Of a stretch of DNA of 12,999 nt, positions 6,850-12,985 are shown piece after piece. The translations under genes were made by a program, and so were the position numbers. The notes under the pieces were generated by a model. The model had not been told where the DNA came from, did no database searches, and saw only the letters and a program-made list of their open reading frames with translations. Positions within the stretch are counted from its first letter, which is position 1. Every line of letters begins with the position of its first letter. Source of the DNA: Candidatus Bipolaricaulota bacterium (GTDB lineage: Bacteria > Bipolaricaulota > Bipolaricaulia > UBA7950 > UBA9294); the NCBI GenBank assembly GCA_015485945.1, contig WFSM01000181.1:1-12999 (forward strand), written 5' to 3'.

Positions 6850-7325
6850 TTCCGGTATATAGCGAGCGCGTCCCGGATCCTTTTCCTGTCTAGCTTCCCG
6901 TAGACTTCGTCATCGATCATCATCACCGGTGCCAACCCGCACGCGCCGACACAGCGCACGGCAGTGACGGTAAATAAGCCGTCGGTCGTCGTCCCGCCGA
7001 TGTCGACCCCGAGTTCTTCGTGCAGCATTTGCACCACCCGTTCCGCCCCGTTCACGTGGCATGCTGTGCCCAAGCACACATGGATCACGTGCTTCCCTTG
7101 CGGTTCCGTGCGAAACGCGTGGTAGAACGTGACTACTCCGTGCACGGTGGAAAGCGGGACTTGAAGCCGATCTGCTACAAACTGCTCCACCATGGGTGGC
7201 AGGTAGCCAAATATCCCCTGCGCACGATGGAGGACCTCAATCAATGGCCCCGGTGTCCCGCGATATCGTGCGATCACCTGCGCCAGGTCGTTAAACTTGG
7301 GATTGTTAATCTGCACCGCGTTCAT
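6846..7325 (-). CDS. nuoE: NuoE/HydC-type [2Fe-2S] subunit
   Basis: This 159-residue 24 kDa-type subunit has a helical N-terminal half (with GIFGYLPP near 37-44) and a thioredoxin-like [2Fe-2S] half. The four ligands are present: Cys84 and Cys89 in HVCLGTACH, Cys125 and Cys129 in RCVGACG. In NAD-linked hydrogenases this subunit sits beside NuoF. In bifurcating HydABC it is HydC. The frame is open for 18 codons further upstream, but the ATG at 7325 has a GGGGG Shine-Dalgarno about 8 nt before it and matches the usual family start. The 5' end overlaps the second DRTGG gene by 20 nt and the 3' end overlaps the GHKL gene by 4 nt. It is most likely the NuoE partner of the complete NuoF and of the HoxUYH core. 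Confidence 0.94.
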   Translation of the reverse strand: MNAVQINNPKFNDLAQVIARYRGTPGPLIEVLHRAQGIFGYLPPMVEQFVADRLQVPLSTVHGVVTFYHAFRTEPQGKHVIHVCLGTACHVNGAERVVQMLHEELGVDIGGTTTDGLFTVTAVRCVGACGLAPVMMIDDEVYGKLDRKRIRDALAIYRK

Positions 7326-7680
7326 CTGTATTCCCCCCATCCGTGTCGGGACACAGTTGCCGATACACCCGTCCAGCAAGCTCGAACACCGGTTGTTGCC
7401 CGGAAAAAACAGCGATCCCGGCGGCGGACGCCTTGTCGATCACGTCCTGATGCGGGATGAGTCCCTTGCCGATCAAAATTGCCGGGATCCCCGTTACCTT
7501 TGCCACCGCAACGATGTTCACGTGGCGCTGAATCGTGATCCACAGGTCATCGGGCCGTGCGGAGGCAAGGACATCGGACAGCAAATCGCCGCAGTATCCG
7601 CCGGATACGTTGCGGTCAAGCGCTACTGCCGGGGTAAGTACCGCAAGGCCGAGTGCCGCCGCAAGCTTATCCAGCCGCAT
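7306..7680 (-). CDS. DRTGG-domain protein, second of two
   Basis: A 124-residue single-domain protein resembling the DRTGG domain found in the middle of some phosphotransacetylases and beside CBS domains. The start MRLDKLAAALGLAVL is followed by the characteristic GGYCGDLLSDVLASA at about 27-41, a hydrophobic strand VNIVAVAKVTGIPAILI at about 54-70, and a C-terminal GIAVFSGQQPVFELAG. DRTGG domains are thought to be regulatory and their ligand is not firmly established. The ATG at 7680 has a GGAGG Shine-Dalgarno and overlaps the RsbW-like ATPase by 14 nt. The NuoE gene overlaps its 3' end. The pairing with a GHKL ATPase and a diaphorase recurs in fermentative anaerobes, which suggests a role in controlling or assembling the hydrogenase. 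That role is inferred from gene neighbourhood only. Confidence 0.85.
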   Translation of the reverse strand: MRLDKLAAALGLAVLTPAVALDRNVSGGYCGDLLSDVLASARPDDLWITIQRHVNIVAVAKVTGIPAILIGKGLIPHQDVIDKASAAGIAVFSGQQPVFELAGRVYRQLCPDTDGGNTDERGAD

Positions 7681-8101
7681 CGCTCCTCCGGTCGATCACG
7701 CAGCGGATCCATGTTCCCACGCCAAACCGCGAGTGAATCTCAAACCGATCGCACTGATTGCGCATATTGACCAACCCCATTCCCGCTCCGAATCCAAGCT
7801 CAAGCGCCCAATCCGGCGCGGTGGAATAACCCGGAGTGAGGGCGCGCTCCACATCCGCGATTCCCGGCCCCTCGTCCTCAACCTCAATTTCGACCGCTGG
7901 TGGTGCAATCGTCACCTGCACTGTTCCCCCTTGGTCCGCGTACAGGATCAGGTTCATCTCCCCTTCAAATACCGCGATCCCCGCACGGCGGGCAATCTCC
8001 TCGGGTAAACCCCGATTCTTCAACTCGGATTTTACCCGAGATGAGACGTCTCCGCCATGGGCAACGTCGCCGGCACGGACGCAGTACGTGAACGACTCCA
8101 T
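7667..8101 (-). CDS. RsbW-like anti-sigma-factor/serine kinase-type GHKL ATPase
   Basis: A 144-residue stand-alone GHKL ATPase of the RsbW/SpoIIAB type. The N-box region FEGEMNLILYA is near residues 45-55 (Asn50), the G1 box EDEGPGI near 75-81, and the G2 box GFGAGMGLVNM near 103-113, followed by FGVGTWIR near 126-133. Classical family members phosphorylate an anti-anti-sigma protein and bind a sigma factor, but no STAS-domain or sigma gene lies nearby. The usual partners may be missing or replaced, for instance by the flanking DRTGG proteins. The start was placed at the ATG at 8101, which overlaps the previous stop as TGATG and begins at MESFTYCVRAGD where the family starts. The frame extends 22 codons upstream into the neighbouring gene without similarity. 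Confidence 0.88.
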   Translation of the reverse strand: MESFTYCVRAGDVAHGGDVSSRVKSELKNRGLPEEIARRAGIAVFEGEMNLILYADQGGTVQVTIAPPAVEIEVEDEGPGIADVERALTPGYSTAPDWALELGFGAGMGLVNMRNQCDRFEIHSRFGVGTWIRCVIDRRSDAAG

Positions 8102-8469
8102 CACCGCAGTTGGCACACCGGCCGGTTTTTGCACGGTTTTACCCCGCGCGCATAGAGGAGACCGCACGTCTCAAACATCGTCTTTTCCGTGAACACAAGC
8201 GGGATACCGAGACAGCGGGCGTACTCGATCAGTTCCGCTGACGGGCGTTTGCCGCGCACAAAGATGATCGCGATCACGTTGAGAATGTCGGCAACCTTGA
8301 TCACCTGCGGGCTGATCGTGCCGGTGATCAGCGTGGTGCGCTCCTCGGTGAGGGCGAGCACATCGGACAGGAGGTCAGCGGCGTAAGCGCGGTCAATGAT
8401 CACGTCATGGACGTCGGCCCCGTTAGCGATCTCGCCCACGAGCAGTTGCGCGACAGCAGTCAACTGCAT
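8101..8469 (-). CDS. DRTGG-domain protein, first of two, with a cysteine-bearing C-terminal tail
   Basis: A 122-residue DRTGG-family protein. The start MQLTAVAQLLVGEI is followed by RAYAADLLSDVLALT near 27-41, which parallels the GDLLSDVLASA segment of the second DRTGG protein. The hydrophobic core VADILNVIAIIFVRGKRP lies near 59-76, with GIPLVFTEKTMFE near 88-100. Unlike the second copy it ends in a basic tail with Cys102, Cys113 and Cys119. The ATG at 8469 has GGGAGG 7 nt upstream. A GTG at 8484 gives a five-residue longer protein but has no Shine-Dalgarno. It sits 16 nt after the flavoprotein gene and overlaps the RsbW-like gene by one base. The two DRTGG proteins flank that ATPase, so a complex of the three is plausible. 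No ligand can be inferred from the sequence. Confidence 0.85.
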   Translation of the reverse strand: MQLTAVAQLLVGEIANGADVHDVIIDRAYAADLLSDVLALTEERTTLITGTISPQVIKVADILNVIAIIFVRGKRPSAELIEYARCLGIPLVFTEKTMFETCGLLYARGVKPCKNRPVCQLR

Positions 8470-8485
8470 CGGCGCGCCTCCCACG

Positions 8486-9841
8486 CTACCCGCGGGCGCA
8501 CTTGAGCTCCCGCAGGACCGCTTCGGCCGCCTTGATCAACGGGTACGCAGTCGGCGGTGCGGTAAGCAGTGGGTGGGAACCGATTTGGGTGGTGAACAAC
8601 GAGTTGACCGTCATCCGGTTTTCGATCGCCAGGCCAATGACGTTGATTAGCTCACCGATACTGCGGCCGCCGGCAACTTCACCGCCCAGCACCACCCCGG
8701 ACTCGCGGGCGACGATCAGCTTCACGGTCTGGGGATGGGCATCGGCCAGTGTGCCCGGATGCTTATCCACGCCAGTAAAACTGCCGGTGACGATGTCAAA
8801 TCCTTCGGTGGTGGCTACGGTTTCGGTCAACCCGGCCGCTCCAAACCCGGTGTCTCCGATCGCGGTGGAGAAGATGGCGATTGTGCCGCTGAACGTCTTC
8901 ACCACCGACAGCCGATATAGGTTCGATCCGGCGACCCGCGCCTCTGAGGTAGCAGTGGATGCGAGCATGACGGCGCTCGGCTTACGGGTGACGAAGTCCC
9001 GCTTCTCCGCACAGTCGCCGACGGCGAAGATGGCGGGATTGCTGGTGCGCATGTACTCGTCGACACGGATGAACCCCATGTCGTTTAGCGGTAACCCGGC
9101 CTGTTCCGCGATCGCGGTATTGGGGCGGTATCCCATGGCAAGAATCACAGCATCGGCGTCGATCCGGGTACCATCTTGGAGCATCACGCCGGCGACTTTG
9201 CCGTCGCCGACAATTCCCTTCACCCCGACCCCGGTTCGCAGCTTGATCCCGCGGTCCTGTAACAGTTGTTCAGCTTGCGTCGAAATCTCCGGATCGAACG
9301 CGCGTTCAAGGATATGGGGGAGAATTTCGACGATTGTGACGTCCTTGCCTGCCTTGTGGAGCTCGTCGGACATTTCCACCCCGATGAACCCACCGCCGAT
9401 TGTGACTACTGTATGGCACTCGGCCAGCGCCGCATTGAGACGATCGATCGCCTGCTTGTTCTTGGGGATGGTGAATACGTTATCCAAGTCAACCCCGGGC
9501 AGCCATTTTGGCACGTAGGGCACAGAACCGGTGGCGAGCACCAGTCGGTCGAACTCAATCGTCTCACCGGAATCAGTGCGGCACGTCTTCGTCTTCTGAT
9601 CAATCGCGGTCACCTCAGCGATTTGTAAATCGATCCCCGCTTTAGCCAATACGCCATCCGAAATTACGTCTTTGTCCGTTCGTCCCAGCGATCCGAAAAT
9701 ATACGGGATCCCGCACGGGACAAGCGTCTGCTCATCGCGCCGTACAATGAGGAATTTCTTATCCGGGTAACACGTTCGCCCCACCATTGCCGCGACGAGT
9801 CCAGCGGCACTACCGCCGATAACGAGCACATCAGTTTTCAT
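8486..9841 (-). CDS. FAD-dependent pyridine nucleotide-disulfide oxidoreductase (CoA-disulfide reductase/NADH oxidase/NAD(P)H sulfur reductase family)
   Basis: The protein has 451 residues. The N-terminal FAD Rossmann motif is VIGGSAAG (7-14). A single redox Cys43 in TLVPCGIPY is the hallmark of the CoADR/Nox/NSR group, which has one active-site cysteine instead of a CxxxxC pair. The ATGSVPYVP element is near 103-111, the NAD(P)H Rossmann motif TIGGGFIGVE at 147-156, the second FAD motif FAVGDCAE at 272-279, and a C-terminal dimerisation domain from about 320 containing GAAGLTE. Family members reduce CoA disulfide, polysulfide or O2 with NAD(P)H and cannot be told apart by sequence alone. In an anaerobe it may defend against oxidants or act as an accessory reductase. 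It is the first full gene after the 9958-9987 promoter, has a GAGGAGGT Shine-Dalgarno, and its ATG overlaps the leader ORF stop as ATGA. Confidence 0.92.
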   Translation of the reverse strand: MKTDVLVIGGSAAGLVAAMVGRTCYPDKKFLIVRRDEQTLVPCGIPYIFGSLGRTDKDVISDGVLAKAGIDLQIAEVTAIDQKTKTCRTDSGETIEFDRLVLATGSVPYVPKWLPGVDLDNVFTIPKNKQAIDRLNAALAECHTVVTIGGGFIGVEMSDELHKAGKDVTIVEILPHILERAFDPEISTQAEQLLQDRGIKLRTGVGVKGIVGDGKVAGVMLQDGTRIDADAVILAMGYRPNTAIAEQAGLPLNDMGFIRVDEYMRTSNPAIFAVGDCAEKRDFVTRKPSAVMLASTATSEARVAGSNLYRLSVVKTFSGTIAIFSTAIGDTGFGAAGLTETVATTEGFDIVTGSFTGVDKHPGTLADAHPQTVKLIVARESGVVLGGEVAGGRSIGELINVIGLAIENRMTVNSLFTTQIGSHPLLTAPPTAYPLIKAAEAVLRELKCARG

Positions 9842-9918
9842 TTGCGTACCTCCTCAAATAAAGAAACGCGGCCGTTACCGCCGCGCGTCATATCCCAGTT
9901 CAACGTTCTTCTGTTCAC
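9838..9918 (-). CDS. Putative 26-residue leader peptide ORF coupled to the flavoprotein gene
   Basis: A short frame runs from a GTG at 9918 to a TGA at 9838-9840. The GTG is preceded by GGGAGG with 5 nt spacing, and the promoter -10 box lies about 40 nt upstream. The peptide begins MNRRTLNWDMTRGG and ends FEEVRK. It is hydrophilic and basic, with no signal sequence or membrane segment. Its stop overlaps the next ATG as AAATGA, and that gene's GAGGAGGT Shine-Dalgarno lies inside the leader ORF, so ribosomes finishing the leader could re-initiate. A terminator-like hairpin (9867-9885) lies within the ORF. This supports a translated leader that controls readthrough or coupling. It could instead be a chance open frame, since 26 codons is short. 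No similarity is recognised. Confidence 0.5.
   Translation of the reverse strand: MNRRTLNWDMTRGGNGRVSLFEEVRK
9856..9885 (-). terminator. Terminator-like GC hairpin with T-tract in the operon leader (possible attenuator)
   Basis: On the minus strand CGCGGC (9880-9885) and GCCGCG (9867-9872) form a perfect all-GC 6-bp stem with a 7-nt loop. It is followed by the T-rich TTTCTTTATTT (9856-9866). This is the layout of an intrinsic terminator, yet it sits downstream of a good promoter and before the first full gene, inside the 26-codon leader ORF. It would terminate transcripts when the leader is not translated and be disrupted when ribosomes cover it. The stem is short, so the strength is uncertain. 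Confidence 0.45.
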
Positions 9919-9935
9919 GAATTCCTCCCTGAACA
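9912..9935 (-). promoter_or_regulatory. Leader hairpin framing the Shine-Dalgarno and start codon of the leader ORF
   Basis: On the minus strand a TGTTCA arm (9930-9935) and a TGAACA arm (9912-9917) form a perfect 6-bp inverted repeat with a 12-nt loop. The loop contains the GGGAGG Shine-Dalgarno of the 26-codon leader ORF, and the last two bases of its GTG start codon fall in the stem. More GTTC/GAAC copies flank it (for example TGTTCA immediately below the -10 box), so this could be either an RNA switch controlling leader translation or a DNA operator with half-sites. A 6-bp stem is weak, so this is tentative. Confidence 0.35.
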
Positions 9936-9957
9936 TTATTATTACTTGAACACTCGT

Positions 9958-9987
9958 ATTATACCGATAACAATACCTCCGTCACAA
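9958..9987 (-). promoter_or_regulatory. Sigma70-type promoter of the hydrogenase operon
   Basis: Reading the minus strand, a TTGTGA -35 element (9982-9987) is separated by 18 bp from a perfect TATAAT -10 element (9958-9963). It lies in the only AT-rich intergenic stretch of the window. The predicted transcription start is near 9951, leaving a leader of about 110 nt before the flavoprotein ATG at 9841. It would drive the genes from 9841 down to at least the window edge, all of which overlap or nearly touch. The -35 box overlaps a TTGTGA that resembles a Rex half-site, but no matching second half is present. Confidence 0.72.
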
Positions 9988-10014
9988 CCGAATTTTCGGC
10001 AATGTCACTGTTGT

Positions 10015-11874
10015 CTACGCGTTGGGTTCGTTCAACAGCTGGTCGATGCCGCGCGCCGCTTGATGGCCGGTGGCGATCCCGGTGATCACGTCCGGCCCCT
10101 TGACGAAATCACCGCCGAAGAATAGCCACGGGATGCTGCTTTGATAGTACTCGTTCACCTTCACTCGCCGGCCGGTGAACTCGAGTTGCGATTTCAGCTC
10201 CTCGGGGAGGAGAGAGTCGTCCGCGCTCTGGCCGATCGCTTCCACCACCATTGTCCCGGGGAGGAACAGCCGGTCGGATTTATCCACCCGCGGGTTGAAC
10301 CGGTGCTGGTCGTCAAATACGGATGTACATTGCACGGTGTGCAGGCCAGTGATTTTGTCGTCTACGATCTCGATCTCGGCCGGGGACCGGCCAGGGATGA
10401 TCACGATCCCTTCCTCGCGCGCCTCAGCGATCTCCTCGGGATCGGCCGGCATGATGTCTTCGGTCTCGAGACAGGTCACAGTGATGTCCACCTTACCGTA
10501 CTTCGCGGTTTGGAGCCGAGCGAGGCTGCGCGAGATGTCCATCGCCACGTTTCCGCCCCCGATCACCACGATCTTGTCCGTGATGGTAATCTCCTCCCCC
10601 CGAGTGATCGCGCGCAGCATGGTGATCGCCTGGAACACATCATGATGGTCGGTACCCGGGACACGCGTGCTCCGTCCCCCTTGCAGACCGATCCCGATGA
10701 ATACCGCGTCGTAGTCGCGGTGGAGATCATCCAAAGTGACGTCCGTACCCACCCGGGTGTTGCACCGGATATCCACCCCCACTTTCTCGATGTAGGCGAT
10801 GTCCTTGTCGAGTGCGGGGTAGGGAAGGCGATACTCCGGGATTCCGTACCGCATCATTCCCCCCGGTTTCTCCTTTTCCTCGAACACCGTCACTTTATAC
10901 CCCATCAACGCCAGGTAGTACGCCGCCGCCAGTCCGGACGGGCCGGCGCCGACGATCGCCACTTTCTTGCCGGTCGGCTTGACGATCGGGGTGTTAATGA
11001 TCCGTTCGTAGTCATCGAGCGGGATCTGATCCATGGCATACCGTTTCAACCACCGGATGGAAACCGGGTCGCCGCGGTGTGACATGGCGCACGCCTTCTC
11101 ACAGTTGTGGGTGCAGACGCGGCCGCACACCTCGGGAAGGGGATTGGTCTTGTAGATGTCACGCGCCGCCTGGGGGTAGTCCTCGACCCAGATGTCGCGG
11201 ATGTAGTCGGATACGTTCATGTGTGCCGGGCACGCCTCCTCGCACACCTCGCACTCGAAGCAGCGTGATGCCTCGGCGATTGCCTGCTTGCGCGTGAACC
11301 CCCGCACCATCTCCACGAACGATTTCGTCCGCTCCGCCGGCGGGACAACCTCCATTTCCTTGGCGTGCCCATCGAGATGAGCAAACGTGAACTCGAGCTC
11401 CGAGACATAGCCGGCATCATTCTTGCGGCGATGAGACAGGCTGGCGTTGAAGTCATCCGTATCCGCAGCGAACAGCTCCGGGGCCGATTTCTCGTCCCGG
11501 GGAACGGCGACGAAGCTGTCCGGGGCGACATCGTTATGAATGAAGTCCTGCGACAGGCGCAGGCTCCCGGTCGGGCACACGTCGACGCACAGTCCGCAGT
11601 ACGTGCACCGCCCGTAGTTGATCTGCGGCCGCTTGTCGGTCGCGCCACGCTTGGGGTCGGCCTCGATCCCGGGCAGGTTTACCATCTCGATTGCGTCACA
11701 CGGGCAAATGTCGGCGCAATTGCCGCACCCGATGCACTCTTCGAGGTCGTTTTTGTGGAACCCGCGGTAACGGGGCGAGATCTCCCGCTGCCGGTACGGG
11801 TACGCCACGGTGCGCGGCTTTCCGAACAGGTACTTCAGCGATATGAATGGCCCAAGAACGCTTCCCTTACTCAT
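10015..11874 (-). CDS. NuoI-type ferredoxin fused to GltD/NfnB-type FAD-NAD(P)H oxidoreductase
   Basis: A 619-residue two-part protein. Residues 1-120 look like complex I subunit NuoI, with LFGKPRTVAYP near 17-27 and two [4Fe-4S] motifs, Cys47/50/53/57 and Cys90/93/96/100, the latter ending CPTGS. A linker leads to a GltD-like half from about residue 185. This half has CFECEVCEEACP (Cys205/208/211/215), CGRVCTHNCEKAC (Cys250/254/258/262), an FAD Rossmann VGAGPSGLAAAYYL from about 308, a PGGMMRYGIP signature near 337-346, an NAD(P)H Rossmann VIGGGNVAMD near 437-446, and the closing FAD motif GGDFVKGPDVITGIATG near 587-603. GltD-type subunits oxidise NAD(P)H in glutamate synthase and Nfn. Here the activity is probably the electron input or output of a complex-I-like machine with the upstream NuoD. 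The ATG at 11874 follows GGAGG by 4 nt; a GTG at 11877 is too close to it. Confidence 0.93.
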   Translation of the reverse strand: MSKGSVLGPFISLKYLFGKPRTVAYPYRQREISPRYRGFHKNDLEECIGCGNCADICPCDAIEMVNLPGIEADPKRGATDKRPQINYGRCTYCGLCVDVCPTGSLRLSQDFIHNDVAPDSFVAVPRDEKSAPELFAADTDDFNASLSHRRKNDAGYVSELEFTFAHLDGHAKEMEVVPPAERTKSFVEMVRGFTRKQAIAEASRCFECEVCEEACPAHMNVSDYIRDIWVEDYPQAARDIYKTNPLPEVCGRVCTHNCEKACAMSHRGDPVSIRWLKRYAMDQIPLDDYERIINTPIVKPTGKKVAIVGAGPSGLAAAYYLALMGYKVTVFEEKEKPGGMMRYGIPEYRLPYPALDKDIAYIEKVGVDIRCNTRVGTDVTLDDLHRDYDAVFIGIGLQGGRSTRVPGTDHHDVFQAITMLRAITRGEEITITDKIVVIGGGNVAMDISRSLARLQTAKYGKVDITVTCLETEDIMPADPEEIAEAREEGIVIIPGRSPAEIEIVDDKITGLHTVQCTSVFDDQHRFNPRVDKSDRLFLPGTMVVEAIGQSADDSLLPEELKSQLEFTGRRVKVNEYYQSSIPWLFFGGDFVKGPDVITGIATGHQAARGIDQLLNEPNA

Positions 11875-11884
11875 CACCCCTCCT

Positions 11885-12985
11885 TCACCGATCGATCTCC
11901 GGCACGGAGATATTCAGGCTTGACACCACGTGGGCAATATCCGGCACCGTCATTCCCCGCAGAAGCCGGGGGAGGACGACCAATCCGTGCGGGAGCGATG
12001 GCCCACGGTAGTTGATCCGTCGGATCCGGTTCGATCCGTCGGTGACCGCGTAGCCCCCGAGTTCCCCTCGTCCCGACTCGACCCGCACGTATGCCTCGTT
12101 GCGCGGGATGTTCCACTTGAACGGATTCGGGGTGCGGTTCCACGCCAGGCCGCCCGGCATCTTGTCCAGCACCTGACGGATGATGTGCACGCTCTGATGC
12201 ATCTCCTCCCGCAGCACCATCGACCGGGCGTAGGAGTCGCCCTCGGTCCGGGTTGGGATTTCAAAGTCGAGGTCGGCGTACGCGGCGTACGGTTCATCAC
12301 GGCGTACATCGCAGGCGAGCCCAGTGGCGCGCAGGTTGGCCCCGGTCATCCCGTCCCGCAGCGCTTCCTCCTGGGTGATCACCGCTACCCCATCTGTCCG
12401 TTTGCGGAACACGCGGTTGTTGAAGAATGCGACGTCGAAATCGTGCAGCGTATTCTCGAAGTCGACGAGGAACGCGCGCATCTTCTCCGCGAATCCATCG
12501 GGAAGATCGCGGCGCACCCCGCCGGGGAGGATATAGATGTGATACACGCGCGCTCCGGAGATCATCGAGAACAGATCGAGGATCTCGTCACGGGCGAGCA
12601 TCGCCCAGTGGTTGATCGTGTAGAACCCCATCGCCCCGGCCATCCCGTTCAACCACAGGAGGTGACTGGACAGGCGCGCCATCTCCAGCACCAGCGTGCG
12701 GATGTAGTGGGCGCGGGGCGGAACCTCGATCCCGGCGAGTTCCTCGATCGCCATCGCGTAGATCTGCTCGTTGTGATCGGGATCCATCACGTTGATCCGG
12801 CATACGAACGGGAATCCCTGCAAAAATCCCACGTTCTCCAGCATCTTCTCAAACCCGCGGTGGAGGAACCCGAGGTGAATGCGGACGTCCTCGATCGTCT
12901 CCCCGGTCAGGGTGACCGTGATGTTGAAGTTCCCGGATACCCCGGCGTGCTGTGGTCCGAAGAACAGGCTGAGTTTATTGCTCAT
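11885..12985 (-). CDS. nuoD: NuoD-like (49 kDa) subunit of a complex-I-related enzyme
   Basis: This 366-residue protein is of the NuoD/NdhH/FpoD family, which forms the quinone-site wall of complex I and descends from [NiFe] hydrogenase large subunits. Recognisable segments are FFGPQH (8-13), LGFLHRGFEKMLEN (38-51), IEVPPRAHYIRTLVLEMARLSSHLLWL (86-112), YILPGGVRRDLPDGF (about 151-165) and, at the end, a YAVTDGSNR segment and a C-terminal VPEIDR. There are no Ni-binding cysteine pairs, so it is not a hydrogenase. The usual GPQHPxxHG motif reads GPQHAGVSG, so the second conserved His is Ser. A GAGG Shine-Dalgarno precedes the ATG. It lies 10 nt before the NuoI-GltD fusion, with NuoH absent between them. 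The rest of the complex, if present, must lie upstream of position 12985 or elsewhere in the genome. Confidence 0.94.
   Translation of the reverse strand: MSNKLSLFFGPQHAGVSGNFNITVTLTGETIEDVRIHLGFLHRGFEKMLENVGFLQGFPFVCRINVMDPDHNEQIYAMAIEELAGIEVPPRAHYIRTLVLEMARLSSHLLWLNGMAGAMGFYTINHWAMLARDEILDLFSMISGARVYHIYILPGGVRRDLPDGFAEKMRAFLVDFENTLHDFDVAFFNNRVFRKRTDGVAVITQEEALRDGMTGANLRATGLACDVRRDEPYAAYADLDFEIPTRTEGDSYARSMVLREEMHQSVHIIRQVLDKMPGGLAWNRTPNPFKWNIPRNEAYVRVESGRGELGGYAVTDGSNRIRRINYRGPSLPHGLVVLPRLLRGMTVPDIAHVVSSLNISVPEIDR

Noticed and set aside
567..7325. Similarity of the two NuoE and two NuoF genes read as a recent tandem duplication
   Set aside because: The protein copies share motifs but differ at many positions, including all four N-terminal cysteines in NuoF, and the intervening genes are not duplicated. 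They are old paralogs, not a recent repeat or an assembly artefact.
8502..9518. Long open frame on the + strand (338 codons)
   Set aside because: It is antisense to the flavoprotein gene, Ser/Pro/Thr-rich as expected from the complementary frame of a GC-rich gene, and has no recognisable domain. Other + strand frames in the window are similar shadows.
9982..9987. Rex redox-repressor site at TTGTGA
   Set aside because: A Rex box needs the paired TTCACAA half with proper spacing. Only one half is present, and it is equally explained as the -35 element.
9988..9999. Small inverted repeat (CCGAA/TTCGG on the minus strand) after the NuoI-GltD gene, as a terminator
   Set aside because: The stem is only about 5 bp with a 2-nt loop and no T-tract follows, so it is not a convincing intrinsic terminator. 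The end of the first transcription unit remains unmarked.
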